Assembly (NCBI GenBank): GCA_942493135.1
Contig: OW818684.1
Coordinates: 6,076,001 to 6,140,000, forward strand
Length of the DNA stretch: 64,000 bases
Source of the DNA: Planctellipticum sp942493135
GTDB taxonomy: Bacteria; Planctomycetota; Planctomycetia; Planctomycetales; Planctomycetaceae
Direction: 5' to 3'
The notes beneath the pieces were generated by a model. It searched no databases. It was given only the letters and a program-made list of their open reading frames with translations, and had not been told where the DNA came from. Positions 37,201 through 44,441 of this stretch are shown here, piece by piece. A program made the position numbers and the translations under genes. The first letter of the stretch is position 1. Every line of letters begins with the position of its first letter.

Positions 37201-38000
37201 ACGACAGAGTTTCCGACGCGGACCGGGACAATCTCGGCCGCTGGTGCGCCGCCGAGAAATCCGTCGAACGCGTAGCCAGACTTCTTAAACGCAAATGCTC
37301 CGCCAGCCAGGATCCCCAGCGTCCCCGTGCCGTGCCCCGGATTCTTCATCACACCGTCCACACCCAGGTCGCGTGCGTCATTGGGCCGGTCGGCATCAAT
37401 GAAATTGCGTTCGCTGGCGTGGACGAACTTAACGCCAGCAAGCGCTCTGTGGTTCTGGTCGTATCCCGTGTCCAGGTGGGCGATCCGAATCGCGGGGCCG
37501 CCTGCATGTGTGGCGGCCAGCTCTCTCGCGCTTCCCAGTTGAGAAAACGAATCGCCCAGATGCCAGGCGAATTCCCCGGTGCGAAATGGAAGGCTCGTGT
37601 TCTGATCCTCAAAGAGACAGGCGGGGGCGGCTGCCAGTCCTGCTTTCTTCGTCGGAGCCTCGCCGCCCCAGTCCCATTGCTGCAGCAAGTCGGGTTCGAT
37701 GGCATCGGGAGTTTCGCCCGCCGCCAGTCCCCGCACAGCGGTTCGATCCATGATCTCGTGAGCCACGTCCCAGGGGTTTCGTCCGGCGGTTCCCGCGAGA
37801 TGCGCCGTGTACCACTCATGGACCGGCTCGACTCCCGCCGCGGCCACCCCCGGCCCACCGGCGGCTGGCGCCGTCGTGTCGAAGAGCGGTTCCAGTATCA
37901 GTCCCGCAGCAGCCGCCAGCGGGTGCGCCGCGACTGCAGCAAAACCCCTCCTCCCCGACTTCGGAAATCGCAGCAGAATCGCAACATCAGAGCTCGCCAT
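34284..38000 (-). CDS. Dual protease: subtilisin (S8) domain fused to an HExxH gluzincin-type domain
   Basis: A 1,238-residue protein. Residues 1-120: alpha-rich region with NPWDVAHE. About 170-480: subtilase with Asp177 (AHLDTGY), His223 (GHGTGTLG), oxyanion Asn327 (AAAGNN) and Ser411 (GTSSATP). About 490-640: linker rich in Ala, Thr and Val. About 650-1238: a second catalytic region with HETTH at 806-810 and a downstream Glu833 in HEGFAD, the gluzincin zinc pattern. There is no signal peptide, so it probably acts in the cytoplasm. ATG 38000 has AGGAG upstream; a TTG at 38048 is the alternative. The MBL-fold gene follows after 15 bp. The two active sites suggest a protease cascade or processing device; this is inference. 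Confidence 0.85.
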   Translation of the reverse strand: MASSDVAILLRFPKSGRRGFAAVAAHPLAAAAGLILEPLFDTTAPAAGGPGVAAAGVEPVHEWYTAHLAGTAGRNPWDVAHEIMDRTAVRGLAAGETPDAIEPDLLQQWDWGGEAPTKKAGLAAAPACLFEDQNTSLPFRTGEFAWHLGDSFSQLGSARELAATHAGGPAIRIAHLDTGYDQNHRALAGVKFVHASERNFIDADRPNDARDLGVDGVMKNPGHGTGTLGILAGGAFAFKKSGYAFDGFLGGAPAAEIVPVRVGNSVVQLTTSAVARGIDYAVELCAAEATRVHVISMSMGGVASAAWADAVNKAYEAGIIFVAAAGNNYSAGLFGVPTRQVVYPARFRRVLAACGVMADKTPYFGLAAGTMQGNWGPEGAMATALSAFTPNTPWAQWGCAEIVRMDGAGTSSATPQIAAAAALYLQFHAGDLFDRNKYPEPWMRVEVVRQALFRSADSSADGGSRDRLGNGILRAKDALAIAPVAASVLQKSAADSAGFPFLNVLSRSALAPSKADAMLRLEATQLVQKWRTRAEPNPLEEAVADPDRSADDVPQKQIQSFLEAVAEHPEASQKLKDRAGQVLVALGRTVRTKVSTRELRGGAVAAATATVEVEKATTVTPPTPSSRKLRGYSVDPSLASRLDTAKIAEMTLEVPWETLTPGPVGEYVEVIDVDPPSRKFYQPVDLNIPALLAQDGLPPSEGAPQFHQQMVYAVSSLTIHNFESALGRKALWRPGPPPPGPHKKDDSHFVKRLRIYPHALREANAYYSPNKVALLFGYFDSVNVNDGRQLPGGRVFTCLSHDIIAHETTHALLDGMHRRLLLPSNPDVLAFHEGFADCVAMLQHFTFPELVADQIRATRGAIGLEQSMLTQLAIQFGFATGQRTALRDAAGRLDEGQWLKDVPDPADYQTVLEPHARGRILVAAVFDAFLSIYRRRTSDLLRLATGGSGILRQGAIHPDLVLRLADEAAKAAQHVLTMCIRALDYCPPTDITFGEYLRAIITADCDLVEDDYLHYRVSFVEAFQRRGIFPPGVRTLSVGSLKWRNVDEESFAPSNWLKGRIGQLRRVSGKMLFAKSREEIFFRERNLRRELHDALVKYFRKGGVTEMADATFLGIDPARKFEIHTARVAFRPRPDGGISPQLLIGLLQSAKKPVDASDPTGPTMDFEGGCVIVADLYKGQMRYCIRKDPAGQTRLARQREFALREFASLRSTYLGKRSLDPQRGDRDADEPFALVHRG

Positions 38001-38452
38001 GAGCCGGCTCCTGACTCCTGGGAATTCCAGGACACGACCTTGAATCAAGATTTGAATGCGACGAGTGTGCGCAGTGTGACATACACAGAGAGTACGTGTC
38101 GATAGCTTGTGGCCATCCGGATCAAAAAATCACGGATTTCCTGGGCTGCTAAATTCCCGCGAGCGTATCGTAGTTCGATGGAATCCGTGAAGTGTCCCGA
38201 CCTGTCTCAGCAGGGAAGTGGCTGGGGCGATACGGGTTGCACGTTCAATTGGTGTCTGTCTGGGTTAGTGTTCGGCTGCACCGAGCGGCGTCCGATCAAG
38301 CAGCCTCCGGGGGGAATGCTTCGCAGGAATTGGGAGAATATCCCCAGATTCGCACGACATTTCTCCAGACTTCAAACTCGATACCGATGTGACTCAGTTG
38401 AGGCTGAATCAATGCTGAGTGATCGAAGACTGAATACACACGTGATTGAACG
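38001..38452. other. Intergenic region upstream of the dual-protease gene
   Basis: No convincing gene. The short plus-strand frame here is low-complexity in homology terms and runs into the antisense of the thioredoxin-like gene. The dual-protease promoter should lie just above 38000; no clear -35/-10 or operator is evident. Confidence 0.4.
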
Positions 38453-39388
38453 CTATCTGATTCTCGGCCCGACCACTTTCAACCGCTCCGCCGCATACTT
38501 TCCCGCCGCACTGCCCGGCGAAATGTCGAAAATCTGCTGATACTTCTCCGCTGCCGGCTTCCACCGCTTCGCCTTTTCGTCTTCGCGGGCCGGGGCGAGC
38601 TGACCAGCCAGCTCCAGCAGCGGGTTCTGTTCCGCATTCTCTTCAATCCTCTTCAGGGCGGCTGCGATGGGAGTGTTCGCGGCCTCGTACATACCGACGT
38701 CCCGTTGGATGTCCTGCAATGCCAGGACGCCAGCCAGGGCCGTGCCGGGAGTTTCAAGTTGCGTCTCAGCGGCCTCGACCTGCTTCGTCGCGTCCGCGAC
38801 TAGCTCGTCGCCGAGCCTGTCTATCAGGAGCGGGGCGGCGGCGTAGCTCCCGCTGCCGTGATGCTGCTGGACCAGCGTCGCGAGTTTGCCGTAGTCCTTG
38901 CGCTTATGGGCCTGTTCGGCAAGGCGGGCGTCGCGGACGAGGGCTTTCATCGTCTTCTCGTCGAGCAGCTTGCCGGCCTGGTCGAGCTGCTTCTTCAGAA
39001 ACCCCTGCATGTCCCGCGGCTTGCCGGCATCGCTGTAGAGCAGTTTGCCGTCGGCGCGAACGAAGAACACGGCGGGGATGCCGTTTTCTTCGAACTGAAA
39101 CGTCTGGCGCAGCACCGGCCAGTCGCGCGACGCGGTGTCGACCTTGACAACAAACATCTGGTTGACGAGCGGCTGAAGCTCGGGATTGCTGGAGAGCTCC
39201 TGCGACATCTCCCGGCAATAGATGCAGTCGACGCTGCCGGCGATGATCAGGGCCGGCTTGCCGGTGGCCTGCATATTCAGAAACAGCGGCGAAACCGCCG
39301 GCTTGCCCCCCTTCCGCACCTGGGCCGATGCCGGTTCCGCAACAACCAGCAGTCCCGCGATCGCCAGCCCCAGTAGTCCGCACCTCAT
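38453..39388 (-). CDS. Secreted thioredoxin-fold protein
   Basis: A 311-residue protein with a signal peptide (MRCGLLGLAIAGLLVVAEPASA) and a thioredoxin-like domain (about residues 30-140): GSVDCIYCREMS carries a CxxC motif and NGIPAVFFVRADGKLL contains the cis-Pro strand. The C-terminal half (about 145-311) is helical with TPR-like spacing and is rich in Ala, Glu and Lys. It is likely a periplasmic disulfide or redox protein. GGGAG precedes the ATG. Divergent from the sugar-binding lipoprotein gene across 236 bp. Confidence 0.82.
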   Translation of the reverse strand: MRCGLLGLAIAGLLVVAEPASAQVRKGGKPAVSPLFLNMQATGKPALIIAGSVDCIYCREMSQELSSNPELQPLVNQMFVVKVDTASRDWPVLRQTFQFEENGIPAVFFVRADGKLLYSDAGKPRDMQGFLKKQLDQAGKLLDEKTMKALVRDARLAEQAHKRKDYGKLATLVQQHHGSGSYAAAPLLIDRLGDELVADATKQVEAAETQLETPGTALAGVLALQDIQRDVGMYEAANTPIAAALKRIEENAEQNPLLELAGQLAPAREDEKAKRWKPAAEKYQQIFDISPGSAAGKYAAERLKVVGPRIR

Positions 39389-39624
39389 GGCAGTCTCCCG
39401 ACCGATGGAAACAAATATTCAGTTCCGATGAATATGCCATCGACGTTGCATCTGTGCAAGACTTTCGAGCCGCCATTCGGATCTGCCATCGCGCAACGTC
39501 GTTCTCGACGTGGGCGATCCTGTCGTCCGATGTTGCGCCTCGCCCCCTTGCGTCGCATCCCGTCACGCATCAGGATAGTCGCATCTCTTCTTTCTGATTC
39601 GACTCCTTTCGACGAGCTTCCGCG

Positions 39625-40680
39625 ATGCCCACTCCCAGTCCGTCCCGTCGTGAGTTTCTGGAACGCCTGACCCTCGGTTCGACCGCCCTGGCCGGCATGG
39701 GGCTGGCGGGATGCACCGGTCAGCCTGCTGGTGAGGCCGTCACCGGTTCCAGCGGCGGTCAGAAGCCCCTCCGGGCCTGCTTTTCGAACGCCGGGCTGCA
39801 GAGTACCTGGTGTACCCAGGGGAAGCGGACGGCGGAGCTCTGGGGCAAGCTGCTCAATGTTGACATTGAATGGGTCGACGGCGAATTCGATCCCGAACGG
39901 CAGCGGAACAAGATCGACCTGATCGCCGGGCAGAACTTCGATTTCTGCTGCTTCCAGGCGGTGCAGATCGACTCGCTTGTCGAGCCGGTCAAGCAGCTCA
40001 AGGAACGGGGGATTCCCGTCATTTCGATGGATACGCTCGTTGTCGAAATGAGCAAAATGCGCGACGTCGGCGTCTGGTGCGAAGTCATGCCCGACCACGT
40101 GAAGATGGCCGAAATGAGCGCCGGCTACATGCTCCAGAAAATCGGCGGCAAGGGGAAAGTGATCCACATCGGCGGGCTGAGCGCGCACAGCGGCGCCAAG
40201 GACCGCGATCAGGGCTTCCGGAATGTCGTCGCGAAGTATCCTGAGATTGAAGTGGTCGGCGGCGGCGTCCGCTGGTGCGACTGGAAGAAGGAAAAGGCCC
40301 GCGAGACGTTCGAGGCGCTGCTGCAGCAGGAGACAACGCCAATCGCCGGGGCGTTCTTCCACAGCGACGACATGGCCCTGGGCTGCATTCCGTCGCTGAA
40401 GAATTCGATCCACAAAGACATGGTCGTGGCCGCCGTCGATGGACAGAAGGAAGGTCTCGACGCGATCAAGTCGGGCGATCTCGCTTCGACCGCCGTCAAT
40501 CCCGTCTGCCTGATTCACCAGATGGCCCTGATCGTCGGCCAGTTCATCGTCCGCAACAAGGAGGCAATCGAGACCGTGCCCGAGGTGATCATTACCCCCG
40601 GCCCACTGGTCACCCGCGAGGACCAGCAGACGCTCGACGCAATGTATTACCTCTCGGCGGACGCCCACTGCCTGGTGTAG
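39625..40680 (+). CDS. Sugar ABC transporter substrate-binding lipoprotein
   Basis: A 351-residue Peripla_BP_4/LacI-type binding protein that captures a sugar in the periplasm and hands it to the importer encoded next. The N-terminus has a twin-arginine-like SRREFLERL and a lipobox ending GLAGC (about residues 26-30), so it is an exported lipoprotein. The binding domain shows typical segments: QKLKERGIPV-type hinge, MSAGYMLQKIGG, GAFFHSDDMALG and VAAVDGQKEGLDAI. First gene of a three-gene importer operon (binding protein, ATPase, permease). Confidence 0.9.
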   Translation: MPTPSPSRREFLERLTLGSTALAGMGLAGCTGQPAGEAVTGSSGGQKPLRACFSNAGLQSTWCTQGKRTAELWGKLLNVDIEWVDGEFDPERQRNKIDLIAGQNFDFCCFQAVQIDSLVEPVKQLKERGIPVISMDTLVVEMSKMRDVGVWCEVMPDHVKMAEMSAGYMLQKIGGKGKVIHIGGLSAHSGAKDRDQGFRNVVAKYPEIEVVGGGVRWCDWKKEKARETFEALLQQETTPIAGAFFHSDDMALGCIPSLKNSIHKDMVVAAVDGQKEGLDAIKSGDLASTAVNPVCLIHQMALIVGQFIVRNKEAIETVPEVIITPGPLVTREDQQTLDAMYYLSADAHCLV

Positions 40681-40731
40681 CATCGATCCGAGGCGAATCT
40701 CTGACGCTTTCGAGAGTGACATCCTTTGGAT

Positions 40732-42246
40732 ATGGCGGACGATTCATCCCCTCCTGTGCTGCTCGACTGTCAGGCCATCACAGTCCGCTACAGCGGCGTG
40801 CCGGCGCTGCAGGACGTCGACTGGGATGTCCGTCCCGGCGAAGTTCACGGCCTCGTCGGCTGCAACGGCGCCGGCAAGAGCACGCTGATGAAAGTCCTCG
40901 CAGGCGCGGTACCGCACTACGAGGGGACGATCCACGTCGAAGGCCGCGAGGTCCAGCTGGAGTGGCCGCGCGATTCGCTCCGCCTGGGCATTGCGATGGT
41001 CTATCAGGAACTGTCCGGGATCGGGCAGCTCTCGGTGGCGGAGAATCTCTGTCTCGGTCGGCAGCCGCTGACCCGCTGGGGCGCCGTCGACTGGTCCGCA
41101 ATGCGCCGCCGGGCCCAAGAGTGCCTCGCCGAGTTGCAGATCCAGATTGATGTCCGACGGCGTCTCGATTCCTATCCGCTGGTGATCCGGCAGATGGTCG
41201 AGATTGCCCGCGGGCTCCACAGCGGCGCGCGGATTCTGATTCTGGATGAGCCGACCAGCGCGCTCAGTCTGCCGGAAGCCCGGCGGCTGTTTGAACTGAT
41301 GGACCGGCTGCGGCAGCGCGGCGTGGCGATGGTGTTCATCAGTCATTTTCTCGAAGACGTCCTCGCCGTCTGCGACCGCGTCACCACGTTGCGCGACGGT
41401 CGGCGGGTCGACACGCAGCCGGCCCGTGCGCTGACCCGGCATGCGATCATCGAGCGGATGGTTGGCAAAGAAGGGGACGCCGCAAATGAGGAAACTGTCG
41501 AAGCGACGTTGCCGCCCCCGTCCGCGGCAGCAGATCGTCTGAAGGTGGAGCATTTCTCCCGCGCGGGTCTGTTTGAAGACGTGTCGCTCTGCGTGAAGGC
41601 TGGCGAGTGTCTCGGTCTCTACGGCTTTGTCGGGGCCGGTCATCAGGAACTGGTTCAGGCCCTGGCGGGAGCGGTGACGCCCGAGTCGGGGCAGCTTCAA
41701 CTCGACGGGCGGAAACTTCACACAGGGGACGTCCCCGCGGCGGTCCGGTCGGGTGTGGTGCTGGTGGCGGCCGATCGGGGCCGAACTGTCGCCCGGCGGG
41801 CGCCGGTGGCTCACAATGCCACCCTGGCTCACCTGTCGCGCACGCTGGGGCGCTGGATCACCCGTCGCCAGGAATACGCCGCCTGTCGGCCGCTGCTGGA
41901 GCGGGTCGGCTGCCGGCCGCCGAACCCGGCTCTGAAAGCCGGTCTGCTTTCGGGGGGGAATCAGCAGAAGGTGGTTTTTGCCAAGTGGCTGCTGGGGCCG
42001 ATCCGCGTGCTGCTGCTGGAAGAGCCGACGCGCGGCATGGACGTCCATGCCAAATCCGAAGTGATGCAGCTCGCTGCCGAGCAGCAGCGGAGCGGGGCGG
42101 CGGTCATCCTGGCGTCGACCGAACCCGAACTGCTGCTGGCTCACGCGGACCGGATCTTGACGATGTCGCGCGGCCGGATCACGCGCGAGTTCCATTCGGG
42201 GAAAGTGACGCGGCAGGATCTGTTGCATGCGGCGGAGTCCTCTTGA
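40732..42246 (+). CDS. Sugar ABC importer, double ATPase subunit (RbsA/MglA-like)
   Basis: A 504-residue protein with two ABC domains in tandem. Domain 1: Walker A GCNGAGKST, signature-region LVIRQMVEIARGL, Walker B ILILDEPTSALS. Domain 2: degenerate Walker A GFVGAGHQEL, canonical signature LSGGNQQKVVFAKWLL, Walker B VLLLEEPTRGMD. This split of strong and weak sites is usual for RbsA, MglA and XylG. The ATG at 40732 is preferred to a TTG two codons earlier. It drives uptake of the sugar bound by the upstream lipoprotein; a 280-bp repeat-filled gap separates it from the permease gene. Confidence 0.93.
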   Translation: MADDSSPPVLLDCQAITVRYSGVPALQDVDWDVRPGEVHGLVGCNGAGKSTLMKVLAGAVPHYEGTIHVEGREVQLEWPRDSLRLGIAMVYQELSGIGQLSVAENLCLGRQPLTRWGAVDWSAMRRRAQECLAELQIQIDVRRRLDSYPLVIRQMVEIARGLHSGARILILDEPTSALSLPEARRLFELMDRLRQRGVAMVFISHFLEDVLAVCDRVTTLRDGRRVDTQPARALTRHAIIERMVGKEGDAANEETVEATLPPPSAAADRLKVEHFSRAGLFEDVSLCVKAGECLGLYGFVGAGHQELVQALAGAVTPESGQLQLDGRKLHTGDVPAAVRSGVVLVAADRGRTVARRAPVAHNATLAHLSRTLGRWITRRQEYAACRPLLERVGCRPPNPALKAGLLSGGNQQKVVFAKWLLGPIRVLLLEEPTRGMDVHAKSEVMQLAAEQQRSGAAVILASTEPELLLAHADRILTMSRGRITREFHSGKVTRQDLLHAAESS

Positions 42247-42254
42247 AACACGAC

Positions 42255-42495
42255 GAAGAAAGTTCACCGCGGAGACGCGGAGGACGCGGAGAAATGACTC
42301 AGAAGACTCAGGAGAGTGAAAAGTGAGTAGCGATGAGTGAGTCGTGCAGAATGGAAGAGATGTCGCTCAACGGTGAATTGCGTTCTCCGTCACTTTGCAC
42401 TCATCACTACTCAATACTCACTCTTCACTTTCCGGAATTCTTTCTCTTCTCAGGCCTTTCTCCGCGACCTCCGCGTCTCGGCGGTGAAACTTCTT
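42255..42495. repeat. Long imperfect inverted repeat between ATPase and permease genes
   Basis: Left arm 42255-42341 and right arm 42399-42495 are imperfect reverse complements. Outer cores are TTCACCGCGGAGACGCGGAG (42263-42282) and its near-complement around 42462-42488; inner parts are AAAGTGAGTAGCGATGAGTG-like and CACTCATCACTACTC. The transcript would fold into a stem of roughly 90 pairs with bulges. It resembles dispersed intergenic repeats of planctomycete and verrucomicrobial genomes (inference). Confidence 0.78.
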
Positions 42496-42527
42496 GATTG
42501 GCATTTCTACAGCCTCCCGAGGACGGC

Positions 42528-43641
42528 ATGACAGCCTCTGCGAAGACACCCGCGCTGCCGCGACAGCGGCGCTATGACATCGCCGACTTTGCGCCCTTCA
42601 TCACGCTGGCGGTGCTGATGGTCCTGTTCAGCGTGGTGGCGGAAAACTTTCTGTCGCTCCGCACGCTGACGATCTTGCTGCAGCAGGGGGCCGTGCTGGC
42701 GATTGTTGCGACCGGGCTGACGTTCGTACTGCTGGCGGCAGAGATCGATCTTTCGGTCGGGATGGTGGCCCTGCTGGCGGCGTGCCTGTGCGGAGTGCTC
42801 TGGGAGCAGCCCTGGGCGGCCGGGCCGCAATCTCTGGTGGAGGGTCCGCTGCCGGACGTTTCGTTCTGGGCTCTGCTGCAAGTCCTCGTCTGGCCACTGG
42901 TGCTGGTGTTGGCGCTGGGTGCGGTGACTGGGGCGGCTGACGGTCAGCTCGGGGCTGCCGAGTTTTATCATCTCCCTGGCGATGATGAATATCGCGCTCG
43001 GGCTGTCGCGTTTCTTGACTGGAAGCCGGAAGTTTTCCGTGCCGCCGCTTCTACAGGAACTGGGGAACGGCTCGTGGCAGTTGCCGCTCGGCTTTCGTTG
43101 CCCGAAGAGCGCCGCCGTGGCCGCAGTTGTACTGCTGGTTGCGCACGTTGTGCTGCAGCATCTGCGGTTCGGCCGGTTTGTCTACATGACGGGGGGGAAT
43201 CGGGAAGCCGCCCGGCTGTCGGGTGTTCCCACCAATCGCATCATTGTGGCGTGTCTGTCGATCTCAGCGGTCACAGCGGGGCTGGGGGGCATGCTCAATG
43301 CCGGCCGGCTCAACAGCGTCAGTCTCGATCAGAATGCCGACCTGCTGCTCAACGCGGTCGCCTGTGTCGTCCTTGGCGGCACGAGCCTGTTCGGCGGAGA
43401 AGGAGGAATCGGCCGGACGCTGATCGGCGTGGCGACCTTCATGGTGCTGCAGGTGGGATTGAATCTGATCAACGTCGTCCGGCTCGTGAAGTCCTGGCCC
43501 CTCGCGCCGGCATGGAAGGACTGGGTGCTGCAGTCGTCGGTGGTGACGCAGTTCGACATGCTCCGACCCTTCCTGCTCGGCGTGGCCCTGCTGCTGGCGC
43601 TGGTGATTCAGGGACGATTGCTGGCCCGGCGGAGAGGATGA
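42528..43641 (+). pseudogene. Sugar ABC importer permease (RbsC-like), frameshifted
   Basis: The N-terminal frame has the RbsC/XylH-type start (FLSLRTLTILLQQGA, AAEIDLSVGMVALLA). It reads correctly to GAVTG, then turns to unrelated sequence. The next frame continues at once with RLTVSSGLPSFIISLAMMNI, GGNREAARLSGVPTNRI and VLGGTSLFGGEGGIGRTLIG to the stop at 43641. Removing one G from the GGGG run at 42930-42933 restores a single 370-residue multi-helix permease. This is either a real disruption that would stop uptake or a homopolymer error. ATG 42528 has GAGG upstream. Confidence 0.85.
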
Positions 43642-43688
43642 CGGAGCGGAAAGCTGGTACAGAGAAACGCGGCGGCAGAGCCATTGAT

Positions 43689-43777
43689 GGGTGGCTGGCG
43701 TTGGAGTCTTCGACGACCCAGAGATGCGCGATTCGAGTTTCCCTTCTGGGTTGTCGAAGACTCCAACCCAGCCACCC
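43689..43777. repeat. Inverted-repeat element after the permease gene
   Basis: Left arm 43689-43722 (GGGTGGCTGGCGTTGGAGTC and on) and right arm 43745-43777 are reverse complements except for one extra base and one mismatch, with a 22-base spacer. It forms a long hairpin and has no coding potential. It looks like a MITE/REP-type unit. Confidence 0.8.
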
Positions 43778-43791
43778 GGTCCGAGATGACG

Positions 43792-43829
43792 AAAGCCGCG
43801 GCGATCCTGGGGATCGCCGCGGCTTTCTA
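43792..43829. terminator. Bidirectional terminator-like hairpin
   Basis: AAAGCCGCGGCGATCC (43792-43807) pairs perfectly with 43811-43826 around a TGG loop: 16 bp of strongly GC-rich stem flanked by A-rich and T-rich ends (GAAA...TTTC). It separates the plus-strand importer operon from the convergent Spy-like gene and could end both transcripts. Confidence 0.78.
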
Positions 43830-43867
43830 CTCAGTGGAGCTGGCCCGCACCTGCTGGACGGATTGTC

Positions 43868-44359
43868 TTACTTGTCCTTCTTCTTCCCCTTGGCGGGCTT
43901 GAGCTTGGCTTTCTGGTCGTCGGTCAGGAAGCTGTGCAGCTTCTCCTTGATCTTGCCCTGGTAGGCGGCGACTTCCTTTTGCGCCGCGTCCCATTCCTTC
44001 TGCTGGGCTTCGGTCAGCTTCAGGGCAGCGTCGACAGCGGCCTTGGCCTCTTTGCCCTTAAGGCCGTCTGCCTTGTTCTTGGCGCCGACTTCCTTGCGTG
44101 CGGCTTTCTGCTCGGCCGTCAGGATGTCGCTCTGCTTCTTCATCAGTGCCTGCAGGCCCGGGCCCAGCTCCTTCTTGAGGGTGGCGACCTTCTCCTGCTG
44201 CTCGGCGGTCAGCTCGATTTCCTTGGGAAGCTGGAATGCGGCCGCGGCCGGTCCCTGCAGTTCGCCCTTCTTCTTTTTGCCCTTCTCCTGGGCCAGACCC
44301 GGAACGGCCAGTGCGCACACCAGACCGAACACCACGACACCACTCAGCAGCTTGCTCAT
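43868..44359 (-). CDS. Small secreted Lys-rich protein with Spy/CpxP-like LTxxQ repeats
   Basis: A 163-residue protein with a signal peptide (MSKLLSGVVVFGLVCALAVPGLAQ) and an all-helical, Lys/Ala/Glu-rich body. LTxxQ-like motifs occur at least four times (LTAEQQEK, LTAEQKAA, LTEAQQKE, LTDDQKAK), as in the periplasmic chaperone/sensor family Spy/CpxP. It ends in a basic tail (KPAKGKKKDK). It is last in the sigma/PSD1 operon direction, 82 bp after the DUF1501 gene. A role as periplasmic chaperone or metal/stress responder is inferred. Confidence 0.78.
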   Translation of the reverse strand: MSKLLSGVVVFGLVCALAVPGLAQEKGKKKKGELQGPAAAAFQLPKEIELTAEQQEKVATLKKELGPGLQALMKKQSDILTAEQKAARKEVGAKNKADGLKGKEAKAAVDAALKLTEAQQKEWDAAQKEVAAYQGKIKEKLHSFLTDDQKAKLKPAKGKKKDK

Positions 44360-44441
44360 CCGAAGTCTCTCCTGACTGAAAATGTCTGACCACCGCAGAA
44401 AAACGCTTAGGTCCCGAACGTGCTCGTCATGAGACGGCTAC

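Noticed and set aside
42528..43964. Single 478-codon permease as given by the unbroken first frame
   Set aside because: After codon 135 the frame loses all membrane helices and permease motifs, which continue in the neighbouring frame.
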